Shown here one piece after another: positions 30,613-39,988 of a stretch of 39,988 nucleotides of DNA (position 1 is its first letter; each line of letters opens with the position of its first letter). The stretch covers positions 224,795 to 264,782 of the forward strand of contig MNCI01002924.1 in assembly GCA_015680685.1 (NCBI GenBank), written 5' to 3'. Source of the DNA: Gnetum montanum (lineage: Eukaryota > Streptophyta > Gnetopsida > Gnetales > Gnetaceae). The notes below the pieces were generated by a model. That model was not told where the DNA came from, did not search any database, and saw nothing but the letters and a program-made list of their open reading frames with translations. Position numbers and translations under genes: made by a program.

Positions 30613-32797
30613 TGTACTAACCTAAATCATCGATGTAAGGCTGGAAGGAAAAATAGACACTGAAAGATCGTTGGGTAGGCACAGCTGACCCTACCTTCGC
30701 TCAAGGGCAAGTTGGAAAAGAGAACAAAGGTAGAGTGCCTTGGCTGGTTTGCACGCAAATCAACCAAGGACTTCCCCGACCATAAGCTATGGCTAGCATT
30801 GGGGTTATCATAAACAGTGTAAATGGAATGCAAACATCGATATGAAATGTAAACAGAATGCAGAGTGTGCAAATAGCAACACAAAATGTAAATAGAGCGT
30901 AGAGCGTAAACAGAGACTAAATTGTAAACGAAGCGTAAACAGAGCTATATTGTAAACAAAGCATAAATAGAGTAAACAATATAAATGGAAGGTAATAATG
31001 AAATTGTATTATATTGTTTAACAAGAGTGTGCACCGGTCAAAGCGTAGTTGCGTGTGTGATAGCAAGTCAAGCACTAAGCCCCGGAGTGATGTGCTGATG
31101 TGTTTGTGGATGCTTGAATGCTAGGAGTCTCATGTGCTTGAGCATCCAAGGTTCAAAGTTGCTCTTTCTTCAAAATTTCTGACCCCGTTTAAGTGAATTG
31201 ACAGGGTATTTTTAGGGTTTGGCTAGGCTCAGGCACGGGATCCATGGATGGAATCAACGATCGAGAGATGAAAGGAAATAGGACTATGTGACACGTGTCC
31301 GGTAGACAGCTGTGTGTGTGTTGGTTGTGTGTAGGCAGGCTATGTTCTTGACCAGGTACATTGCATCTTACAACTTGTGGGTTACTCAATCCCATGGAAG
31401 TACATACAATTTGGACCATGAGGGCCTGATAAGCCCACAAATGAATATTTACAAACAAAATCAAGAGGGATCGACTCCAGCTCACTTGAAACTTCTTGGT
31501 CCCTGAATCGACTACTACAGGATGTCGATTTGAGTAGTTTTGTGGCCGATTGAGGCATTTCTATTCCACCAAGGCTCCCAACGTGAGTTGATTTGGTCTT
31601 GGTGTGTCCTTAGCATGTGTTTGGAGTGCTTTTGTTGGGGCATGAATAGTGTTACGTTGTACTCATGCCCAACGTGTGTCCCAGCATGCGTATGCTACAC
31701 TCACGCCCAACGTGACCTTCAGTGTGAAAAAGACATTTTTTGAAATCGAATTTTCAGTTCTGAAGCCTAGGTTTTTTGAGTGCAACTGTTGCCTACCTTG
31801 TGACCTTGAGGGTGATCTGCTAGTTGAAAAAAATGGGCTTGAATGTGACTTGTTTGGAAGCACTTTTAGGTAGGTCACGCTAGACTCCCGTTGCAGCGTG
31901 ACCACAACATGACCTCCAGAAACTGTAATTTTTTGGACTTAAATCTGAGGTTTGGGAGGTTGAAGTTTGAGTTTTGTCGATGATGAACTCTGAAGATGAC
32001 TTGAACACTGAAAACCAGATCACTTTGACTCAGTTTTGGGCCTTTTGGAGTCGGTCACACTGGGCTCACGCTACAGCATGACCATAGTGTGACTGTGAAA
32101 ATTGCAATTTCTAGCGTGACTTATCAGGAAAGCCAATGTAAGTGACCAAGGCAAGCCAGCATGAGTTGCATGCCTTAGTTAAATTTTTTCCTTCTGAATG
32201 CTGGAAAGGGCTTGAGTCGCTTTTGCTTCAAAGTGCTAGTCCGAAATTAGTGGTGTTTCATTGGCCCCTCTTTGTTGACGTCTGGGGGAATCCACCTGCG
32301 AGGCATCGACAAAGAAGTGTAAAACACCACGAGCAACCAAGTACCAAGCATTATCCGTCGGCTCTTGGCTGGATGTCATTGCACCATTTTCAGAAGTACA
32401 TGGGACTGAGGGAATGTAATTCAAGATGCAGGGGGGATTGGTTGTAACCAGGGAAAATCGGGAATTGATCAAGGGTTGTAACTGCTACTGGGATTGTGGG
32501 AGAGGAATGCTCTCATGTAAATAAGTCATATTTTGGTCCTTGTCAATAGCCAGTGTTTAGCAGTCTTGGAACCAAGATGTAGGAAGTGCATTCTTTGGAG
32601 AAACCGGACTCTCATAAAGTGTTTACAAGGCCCGTTGTAAATAGCCAAAGCCACGCAATGATATGCAACATGATCATTTGAGACATGAGTGTAACTGTTT
32701 TCCAAAAAAATTGCCTTCTCACCTGGGGTTTGTATGAGAATAGCCAACAGTCTTTTGTTTATGATGTCAACGGGATCATGAAGACTTTTTCCGTGCA
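30613..32797 (-). repeat. E5 3' LTR (about 2.2 kb)
   Basis: The left edge TGTACTAACC is fixed by comparison with 37495. The right edge is placed at GTGCA (32797), just before a long pyrimidine tract that is the polypurine tract on the minus strand. The first 1.23 kb (to 31841) is confirmed by similarity to 37495-38770. The remainder cannot be confirmed because the other copy is cut. Within it, 30815-30990 is a chain of imperfect GTAAACAGAGC-type repeats, and 31660-31900 has several AACGTG/ACGCTAG-rich repeats. Confidence 0.7.
30815..30990. repeat. GTAAACAGAGC-type short repeats in the E5 3' LTR
   Basis: About eight to ten imperfect copies of an 11-16-bp unit; the same stretch occurs in the other LTR at about 37695-37830. 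Confidence 0.65.
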
Positions 32798-32925
32798 TTT
32801 TTCTTTTTGACCTTTTTGTTCTTTTTTTTTTTTGTTTCTTCTTTTCTTTTGTTTTTGCATTGTTTTGTCTTTCTTTTTCTTTTATTTTTCTTTTTTATTT
32901 TGGTCTTTTTGAAAGAGCTTGCTTT
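32798..32925 (-). other. E5 polypurine tract and purine-rich extension
   Basis: About 125 bp of almost pure pyrimidine on the plus strand, hence polypurine on E5's sense strand, directly abutting the 3' LTR. The part next to the LTR (32798-32812) would be the plus-strand primer. Confidence 0.6.
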
Positions 32926-33697
32926 TTGTGTCATGCTCGTGTTTGAGTGCTTGCATTTTGCATCATGTACTATGTACTATGTTTTGCATTGCAACTACTT
33001 AGAGAGTCATAGTGTGCAACAATATATCAAGAGTTTTGAGCTGAGTGGAATGTATCCAAGGGTATAATTGAATAGGATAATTCGGACATGATGGGAAAAT
33101 AGGGGATGTATCAAGAGTTAGGAATGTACTTATGAACGGATTGATTAACCCAGTTACATGCGTTAGGAAAAATATGATACCTTGTCATCATGATGAAGTG
33201 CATCTATGTACGAACACCTCAGGAGTGTCATCCTGCAAACGCAACTCCAAGAAGACAACAAAACCACAAATAAAATGGTTAACTAAGCACTTTAAACTTG
33301 AGAACAGCCAAGGAGATGGAGCCACCATGTGCAATTTTCAAAGTAGATAGCATCATGAACTGTACTAGACTTGTCAAGGCCCATGAGACGAATCATGCAG
33401 CAAGTCTTTGTGGAACATGCATAGTCAATTGCAGCAACACTTCTTTTCAAACATTGCCTGATCGTCGATGATGTTGCTAGTTTATAGTCTTAGTGGACTA
33501 TTGTGAATTAGTTTTACATCATAACCCTTTGGACAATGCTAGTTTTAGCATCATAGCGAATAGTGCATTGCTAGTTTATAGTCATAGCAAACTGTGAAGA
33601 GGCAAGCTAGTTTATAGTCTTAGTGGACTCTGGGTGCTAGTTTCACATCATGGCGGATAGGTGTGGTAGTTTAATGTCGTACCGGGCAGAGCTCTGT
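32926..33697 (-). other. E5 3' untranslated region with degenerate repeats
   Basis: No gene is visible. From 33475 the plus strand has loosely repeated units containing TAGTTTATAGTCTTAGTGGAC or TAGTTTTACATCAT, related to the motif found elsewhere in E5 and to the adjacent 38-bp array. Confidence 0.5.
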
Positions 33698-34153
33698 GGT
33701 ATCAGTTTTAAGTCATGATGCTAGGACTTTTCTATGGTATCAGTTTTAAGTCATGATGCCAGGACTTTTCTGTGGTATCTGTTTTAAGTCATGATGGCAA
33801 GACTACTCTGTGGTATCAGTTTTAAGTCATGATGCCAGGACTAGTCTATGGTATCAGTTTTAAGTCATGATGCCAGGACTAGTCTATGGTATTAGTTTTA
33901 AGTCATGATGCCAGGACTATTCTGTGATATCAGCTTTAAGTCATGATGCCAAGACTATTCTGTGGTATCAGTTTTAAGTCATGATGCTAGGACTATTCTG
34001 TGGTATTAGTTTTAAGTCATGATGCCAAGACTATTTTATGGTATCAGTTTTAAGTCATGATGCCAAAACTACTTTGTGATATCAGTTTTAAGTCATGATG
34101 CCAGGACTACTCTGTGGTATCCATTTTAAGTCATGATACCAGGACTTGGTGTT
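33698..34153. repeat. 38-bp tandem array, 12 copies
   Basis: The unit starts GGTATCAGTTTTAAGTCATG and ends in a variable GGACTATTCTGT-type segment. Start positions 33698 and 34116 are exactly 11 x 38 bp apart, and the intermediate copies keep the period, so there are substitutions but no length changes. It lies between protease and the polypurine tract of E5. Confidence 0.9.
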
Positions 34154-34427
34154 TACCTTGCTTGTATAAGGTGTGATGCTGCATGTGTGGTCATGTTGTG
34201 TGTTTGCAAGATCCTGCAAAGATCAACTAGGAAGAAAACAACATCAAGCAACACCTATTGTACATAGAGTTGAAATGTATAAATGAAAGAAAAGCAATGC
34301 AAAAAGTAATTTTTTTAGGCCATTCTGGGCCGTATGCTAGTTTAAGGCCTTTTCGGGCCCTTGTTAGTTTAACGTCATTTCGAACGTGGGATAGTTTAAC
34401 ATCATTTAGGATAGAGGTTGTGAAGGG
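34154..34427 (-). other. E5 region between array and protease
   Basis: It contains three more diverged motif copies on the plus strand (TAGTTTAAGGCC at about 34339, TAGTTTAACGTCAT at about 34364, TAGTTTAACATCAT at about 34391). No reading frame is supported. Confidence 0.5.
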
Positions 34428-34800
34428 CTATTGGGTGGATGGGGCATTGTCACCATGTATGATGGTCTCCCTCCCTTTGTGGAGGAAGTGAAATTCCTGG
34501 TGGATGGGAGATGCAACTGCGCATGACTTAGCTAGCCAGGGGCGTCCTAGGATCATGTTGTAGTTTGGCATCTTGTCGATGACTGTAAAGTTTGCAAACG
34601 TGCGGTGCTGGTCTCCTATCATGAAGGCGATGTGGATTGTACCTTTAATGGCTACGTGTGCTCCATTGAAGGAGTTTAGAGACTCAATTTTGGTCAATTG
34701 AATGTTGTCCGTTAGGCCTAGTCGTTTGACGATGGAGTGTGCAACAATGTTTTCTGCCGCACCATCATCAATGTGTACTTTGCATACTGTGTATTTTTAT
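34428..34800 (-). pseudogene. E5 retropepsin-like aspartic protease
   Basis: On the minus strand the active site DDGA lies in VHIDDGAAENIV (DDGA at 34758-34769). It is in frame with the open stretch from 34697 that encodes IHIAFMIGDQHRTFANFTV and the signature YNMILGRPWLAKSCAVAS. Active site, flap region and GRPWL are all present and the frame is open across them, so this is well preserved. It differs clearly from the family A protease (DLG, GRAWL). The following frame stops at 34428 and no RT begins. Confidence 0.85.
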
Positions 34801-37202
34801 GCTTACACTAATGTTCAACAGTGCATGTGTGACCTCCCCTTGTTTAGGGTCGATCTTGACATCATTGTTGTGCAAGGTTAGAGTCATTGTGTTTGTATCT
34901 TGTGGTACAGGGGATGTAATGGCTCCACGAATGGCGTCTTCAATTGGAGACATGTTTTCTATAGCAGGGATGGAGGCAAGCACATGTGCTAGTGCTTAGT
35001 GATGCTTTTATGATGTTAAGATGAGGTCGAGCAAGGTAGGCATTACATTCTTATATTTTAATGCATTGTGTGTATGAGATAGTACGTCTACGAGGTCGTC
35101 GTTTATGTTTGTGGTGGTGGGAGCCTCCTCTATTGTGTGAGTCATAATGTAGAGCTCTTGTGAAGGGACAATGCATAAGGGTTGTTGTTTAGTGGCCCTA
35201 GGGGTAGAGCTAGGGTTGGTTTGTGGTTTAGGTTTTCGTGACTTGGATTGCCACTGCTTGTATGTGGCCAAGTTGCTGGAACTTAGACTTGGTGTGGATG
35301 TCGCCAGAGCAACTTGTGTGTTTAATGTCACGATGGATGGTGGCTAGCAATTTAACGTCATACTGGATAGGTTGTTAGATACTGCCCTTATGATGAAGGG
35401 TCTCTTGTTTCGGGAAGTCGTTAAAGGTACGAGACTACTAGGTTGCACTGCGTTGAGCAATCCTTTCTTTACCATTCTTTGTAAATCATTTTACAAAGTT
35501 TGACAAGTGTCTGTGTCATGTCCAGGCATTTGGTGGTAGTGGCAGTATGCACTTAAGTCAAAATGTTGTGGGACATATGCATTGTATGTTGTAGTGGGGA
35601 TGACTTGCCAATTCATAGTGTTTTTGGTTACGTATGTAGGCATCATCTAACATGCATTTGCATTGGACCAAACCTGCATTGAGGAGCTGTTCTAGCAATT
35701 GGGAAGGTTTTCCTGGCAAGGATATGTGTTTGCGTTGGGTGTGCTCATCTCTAGGAGCGGCTTGTGCGGTAGTGCTAAAGCTAGAGCTGGTGGCTTGGGG
35801 TGTTGAGGCCACGGCCCTATTGGTTCCATGTGTTGGCATGGTGATTGTTGTGATTGTTGCATTGGATGTTGCTTATGTATCATGCACTATTTTTGTTGTT
35901 TGTGTTGGTTGCAGTTGTTGCATTTTTTGTTGTACATGTTGTTTTTTGTCTTCTTGTGCATGTTGTTGTTTGTGTTGTTGTGCATGTTGTTTTTTTTTGT
36001 GTTGGCTCCTGTAGGCCAAGTAGGATGGGTCATTGCTTGCTTTTTCTACCTCTTCGATGCCCTTTTCTTGGTCAAAGGCCTGGGTAAGAGACTTTGGGGC
36101 CTAGTAGAGCATTTTGGACTTGATGAAGTCATTAATTGCACCCTTGACGATTGCCAAGAGATGTGTCTCCGCGATCGGCTCATGCATTTCATTGGCTGTG
36201 GCACTCCATCGCTGGAGGAAGGGTAGTATGGGCTCTAGGGGTCCTTGTCTGACATGGAGGAGCTTGTCAATTGTCACTTCAGGTCTGATGTTGTATCTAA
36301 AGCATATCACAAACTAGTGTATGAGGTCCTTGAGGGATGCAATGGAAGCTCAGGGTAGGGCACTGTACCAGTCTAAAGCTTTGCCAATGAGTGACAAGGG
36401 AAAGAGACGTAGAATGGCATGTGGCCAGGAGTGCAACGTGATGGCTTCTATGCAGAATGTGATGGTCACTATGACCATTGTATTTTGTCAGCTGTGGCAA
36501 CGAACCACCCATGGGTCATGTAAGGGATGGGACCGTACGACAGATCGGATCATCATAGTAAAAGTCCACCACCTTGGGTGTGTCTGAGGAGGCAGCCTTA
36601 AGCTGGTTTATTTCCTCCATCAAAGTTTGGATGAGTTAGGACACTTGTTCCCAACTCATAGACTCACCAGCCGGTTGTGTTGACTGGACTCGCGTAGGTT
36701 GTGCGATGAAGGGTTGGATCACCGATTGTGGGCTTTGTAAGTTTAATGTCATGGCATATGGTTGTTGGTAGTTTAACGTCATACTGGACGTGTGTTGGCA
36801 GTTTAAGGCCGTACTGGGCCATGGATAGTTTAACTTCATCCTGGACGAATGATGAGTAGGTGCCTGAGGCACTGGTGAAACAGGCATGGCAAATGTGGCG
36901 CCTACGTAAATGTTGGGTTGAGGTTGGAGAGGTTGGGGCATGGCCCCAACATAGGCATAAGGTACTAATGTTGCTTGGATTATTTGGAGCTAGGCCCTAG
37001 TGTGTGTAGACTATGAAGCGAATGCCTTGGACGTGTCCTCCAAGCGTTGTGATTGTTGTGAGGAAGCAAGGCCCCAAAGGCTATTGGGTTTAGGCAAGGT
37101 TGCAAACTCATACTTGTACTCAGATGGTGATCTCAGGTAAAAGGAAGTCATCTCGAAATCGTTATGTTGTGTGTATTGTATGTATTGGACAAGGTGATCC
37201 AT
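34801..37202 (-). pseudogene. gag: E5 gag, decayed
   Basis: A plausible start is the ATG at 37202 (MDHLVQYIQYTQHNDFEMTS). Next comes a low-complexity stretch (36941-36700) rich in MTLNYQQ-type repeats. The capsid core (about 36430-36100) reads LRLFPLSLIGKALDWYSALP, then ICFRYNIRPEVTIDKLLHVRQGPLEP..LQRW, the classic retrotransposon gag pattern. It is followed by LPGKPSQLLEQLLNAGLVQ (about 35740-35680), a block typical of Tat-like gags. A Pro/Ser/Gln tail (35331-35008) and a charged stretch (34983-34768) lead to protease. The frame shifts at least three times. Confidence 0.78.
36700..36850 (-). repeat. Coding repeats in E5 gag (MTLNYQ-type)
   Basis: Four or five copies of the AGTTTAACGTCATACTGGAC-type motif on the plus strand (about 36738-36850). 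On the minus strand they encode MTLNY, MTLN, ALNC and MKLNY repeats. Confidence 0.7.
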
Positions 37203-37470
37203 GTTGGTGGCAGTCAGTACTTAGACCAGCTTGAAGTTAGGTGCAAATTACGGTGAATTCGGCTTTGAAACGGATGCATTTTTTGTGTTTTTGTTGAAAA
37301 AACATTGTAGCAGCATTGTAGCAGTACTGTAGCGGTACTGTAGCAGCATGCAGCATGAGTACTATAGCAGCATGACTACTGTAGCGTGAGCATGAGTTTT
37401 AGCACTTGGTTTGCACAGTGTTTGAACAGGTAGCATGATCAGAGTTTTGATTAAACAGTAAACATGTTCA
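37203..37470 (-). other. E5 leader between primer site and gag, with CTGTAGCAG repeats
   Basis: No gene. Positions 37300-37395 hold about eight imperfect CTGTAGCAGTA/CATTGTAGCAG repeats, which may form RNA structure in the leader. Confidence 0.55.
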
Positions 37471-37488
37471 GCCCTCCTACTAGCGCCA
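37471..37488 (-). other. E5 candidate primer-binding site
   Basis: On the minus strand TGGCGCTAGTAGGAGGGC, six bases from the LTR. It starts with the TGG expected from the tRNA CCA end. It shares only TGGCGC with the tRNA-Asp-type site, so a different tRNA is used; I do not assign which. Confidence 0.6.
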
Positions 37489-37494
37489 TTTTAC

Positions 37495-38770
37495 TGTACT
37501 AACCTAAATTGTCGGTGTAAGGCTAGAAGGGAAAATAGACACCGAAAGATCATTGGGCAGGCACAGCTGACCCTACCTTTGCCCGAGGGCAAGTTGGAAA
37601 AGAGAATGAAGGTAGAGTGCCTTGGATGGTTTGCACGCAAATCAACCAAGGACTTCCCCAAGTGTAAGTTATGGCTAGTGTTGGGGTTATCGTAAATGGT
37701 GTAAACGGAATGCAAACAACGACACAAAATGTAAACAGAGCACAGAGCGTAAACAGAGACTGAATTGTAAATGAAGTGTAAACAGAGCTATATTGTAAAC
37801 AAAGCATAAATAGAGTAAACAATATAAATGGAAGGTAATAATGAAATTGTATTATATTGTTTAACAAGAGTGTGCACCGGTCAAAGCGTAGTTACGTGTG
37901 TGATAGCAAGTCAAGCGCTAATCCCCAGAGTGATGTGGTGATGTGTTTGCAGGTGCTTGGATGCTAGGAGACTCGTGTGCCTGAGCGTCCAGGGTTCAAA
38001 GTTGCTCTTTCTTCAAAATTTCCAACCTCGTTTAAGTGAATTGACAGGGTATTTATAGGGTTTGGCTGGGCTCAGGCACGGAATCCATGGATGGAATCGA
38101 CGGCTGAGAGATGAGAGGAAACAGGATTGTATGACACGTGTCCAGTAGACAACTGTGTGTGAGTTGGTCGTGTGTAGGTAGGCCATGTTCTTAACCAGGT
38201 ACATTGCATCTTACAACTTGTGGGTTACTCACTCCCATGGGAGTACATACAATTTGGACCGTGAGGGCCTGACAATCCCACAAATGAAGATTTACAAAGA
38301 AAATCAAGAGGGATCGACTCTAGCTCGCTTGAAACTTCTTGGTCCCTGAATCGACTACTACAAGATGTCAATTTGAGTAGTTTTTTGGCTGATTGAGGCG
38401 TTTCTATTCCACCAGGGCTCCCAGTGTGATTTGATTTCGGCCTAGCATGTCCTTAGCGTGTGGTTGGAGTGCTTTTCTCAGGGCATGAATAGTATTCACG
38501 CTAATGAATAGTGTTACACTGTGAATAGTTTCATGCTATGAATAGTATTACGATGTACTCATACCCAACGTGTGTCCCAGCATGTGTTCTGCGGCATGCA
38601 TATGCTACACTCACGCTGGACTCACACCCAGCGTGACCTTCAATGTGAAAAAGACATTTTTTGACATCGATTTTTGAGTTCTGAAACATGGGTTTTTTGA
38701 GTGCAACTGCTGCCCACCTTGTGACCTTGAGGGTGATCTGCCAGTTGAAAAAAATGGGCTTGAATGTGAC
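37495..38770 (-). repeat. E5 5' LTR, truncated (about 1.28 kb kept)
   Basis: It matches 30613-31841 from TGTACTAACC onward, then ends abruptly at 38770 where E6 sequence begins. The promoter part on the minus strand would be the missing distal portion. Confidence 0.85.
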
Positions 38771-39290
38771 TTTATTATTTTTATTATTTTTATTAATTAT
38801 GTGATTAATTAAGACAAGTAAGACTTTAATTAATTAAGTAATTAAGCTAAATAGATTAAATGCATAAGTATGACCACTTCGAGTATAACATACAATGCAT
38901 GGTAATCCTGGCAGTGCTTAATGCTTGGTAACCTAACAGTGTTGTATGTGTTTAGGATGTGTACGAAAAGTGGGATTATATGCTTATGTTAGGATACTTA
39001 ATTATTAATTAGCAATTAAATTAGTTAAATTGTTTAATAGATTGAATTTCAACTTGTTATCAATTGTAGGCGAATAAAATACAAAATAACAAAAATCATG
39101 TGCCACAATTACACTTAACCATATAACTAAGCTTCACAAGTGTAGCTGGGAAGACAACAATTGTCATGATTAGATTTCACTTCCTAAAACCAGCATACCT
39201 AGGAACTTAAGGTCTACGAAATTCAATTGCATTGCGCGTGAATGCTTGTAATTTGTATGGTTGGGTGTAGGGTATACTGGTCGTTCATCA
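38771..39290 (+). repeat. E6: family A LTR fragment (about 520 bp)
   Basis: It matches the R/U5 part of the E1 LTR: the ACCACTTCGAG block at 38872, doubled TGGTAAYCC blocks (38900-38940), AAAGTGGGAT, and the conserved end with GGTTGGGTGTAGGG and TTCATCA at 39290. U3 with TATA is missing. No primer site follows, so it is a truncated or solo LTR. The join at 38770 may be a deletion through both elements. Confidence 0.8.
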
Positions 39291-39491
39291 ATGTGCATAA
39301 TCAAATATTCACAAAGATATAATAATTAGTACAATTAAATCTTCAAGGGGTAATTGGATTTCAACATTCAAGTACTAAATATATAAAAACTATTTAATTA
39401 AGCTTTAATGGTAGTAACAAGCAAAGAACACAAAACTTCAACTAAATAACAATGAGGTGTTAGCTTAGTGGTAAGACTTTTGATTTGGAAG
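39291..39491. other. Unassigned AT-rich spacer
   Basis: About 200 bp without gene or clear repeat. Positions 39461-39480 (TTAGCTTAGTGGTAAGAC) look like a tRNA A box, but no complete tRNA fold is visible. Confidence 0.4.
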
Positions 39492-39829
39492 TGTAACGAC
39501 GGAAAACGTTGGCAGCTGGAAAATACCAAACAAATTCCATGTACGTAGTTCTAACCACGGATCTGCGTGAGGGCTATGCTGGAAAAACGAATCCGCGGCG
39601 CCCTGAACGGTCTTGTCGATCAGACAGGGACTTACTAATCAGTAAACCGATGAATATCTCGTGAAACGTTCTGATTCAAGGAATCACAAAAACGAGGAGA
39701 AAACGATGTAGATGAATTGCAACGATGATAATGTTAAACACGATACGAGGAGGCTGACATAAGAGAAACACGTAGTTTCAAGATCTACACTTTGACTTGA
39801 AGAATGTATATTTTGTATATCTCGTTACA
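39492..39829 (+). repeat. Candidate LTR of a younger element (338 bp)
   Basis: It begins TGTAACG and ends CGTTACA (39823-39829), a perfect 7-bp inverted end with the TG...CA form of LTRs. The sequence is much richer in CpG than the rest of the window. After one base, TGGGGAGACC could start a primer site, though I do not recognise the tRNA. The element would continue past the window, so the second LTR cannot be checked. Confidence 0.4.
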
Positions 39830-39988
39830 CTGGGGAGACCCCGATTACCGGATGTGAAGCAAGCACAAAACAACAAGAAAACTGTCCAAACAGAAGTCTG
39901 ATCTACCTCGTGGGCTAAAGCCGAGATGCAAGGAAGGTCAACCTCTGACGTCTACCGATCAACTGTTTCTGACCAATAGAGTCTTCCC
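39830..39988 (+). other. Possible internal start of the candidate younger element
   Basis: No ORF of note. It is CpG-rich like the candidate LTR and runs to the window end. Confidence 0.3.

Larger units (their letters stand above)
30613..38770 (-). mobile_element. E5: family B gypsy-like element with gag and protease only
   Basis: Two direct repeats (30613 onward and 37495 onward) are LTRs. The internal region on the minus strand has a primer-like site (37471-37488), gag, protease with an intact DDGA site, a 38-bp tandem array and a polypurine tract (32798 onward). No RT, RNase H or integrase motifs are found between protease and the 3' LTR. The right LTR is cut at 38770 by E6, so the right target duplication is lost. 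About 25 differences in the first ~225 bp of the LTR pair (~11%), nearly all transitions, suggest an old insertion. Family assignment (Tat-like) is tentative. Confidence 0.8.

Noticed and set aside
32807-33067. Phe/Leu-rich ORF as a transmembrane protein
   Set aside because: It is the translation of a T-rich tract that is the polypurine tract of E5 on the other strand.
33698-34153. CRISPR array
   Set aside because: The 38-bp units are directly tandem with no unique spacers, and lie in a plant retroelement.
35652-36226. Cys/Val/Leu-rich plus-strand ORFs as a secreted or membrane protein
   Set aside because: They are antisense to a Gln/His/Asn-rich part of E5 gag, which produces Cys and Leu codons on the other strand.
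30613-38770. E5 repeats as a segmental duplication rather than LTRs
   Set aside because: The copies flank a gag-protease region in the right orientation, with a primer-like site at one inner edge and a polypurine tract at the other.

Overview
The window looks like intergenic DNA from a plant with a large, repeat-rich nuclear genome. I see no cellular gene, rRNA, complete tRNA or CRISPR array. Nearly everything is nested, decayed LTR retrotransposons. The species cannot be told from the sequence. Most of the window is AT-rich and CpG-poor, with coding frames broken mainly by transitions, as expected for old, heavily methylated repeats.

Layout. Family A is Ty3/gypsy-like, with LTR ends TGATGAG...CTCATCA or close variants and a primer site resembling the tRNA-Asp type of Athila/Tat elements. 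Its members are: E1 (+, 577-8086; 5' LTR truncated, pol present, gag mostly deleted); E2 (+, 9847-16897; both LTRs, perfect 5-bp target duplication, gag and protease only); E3 (-, gag in two pieces at 8087-9846 and 16898-17015, 5' LTR 17164-18065), split by E2 and apparently broken by E1; E4 (-, 18770-29774; both LTRs, near-perfect target duplication, gag and protease only, plus an extra 3' ORF); S1, a solo LTR (+, 23121-23980) inside E4; and E6, an LTR fragment (+, 38771-39290). Family B is E5 (-, 30613 to about 38770), with long LTRs, gag and protease but no pol, and a 38-bp tandem array. At the right edge a CpG-richer sequence (39492 onward) may be the start of a younger LTR element.

How the parts fit. 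Three elements from two families (E2, E4, E5) have kept gag and protease with no reverse transcriptase, RNase H or integrase, while E1 has the reverse: pol without most of gag. E2 and E4 still carry target duplications. The pattern suggests gag-protease-only elements (the published TR-GAG class) mobilised in trans by pol donors. Family A elements also carry two similar polypurine tracts, one after the coding region and one at the 3' LTR. Between them lies a 3' region that in E4 holds a degraded ORF with a plant-transposon-protein-like domain and a long coiled coil, preceded by a TATA-like box. The family A LTRs have palindromic GATATC-type units, in varying number, just upstream of the TATA box.
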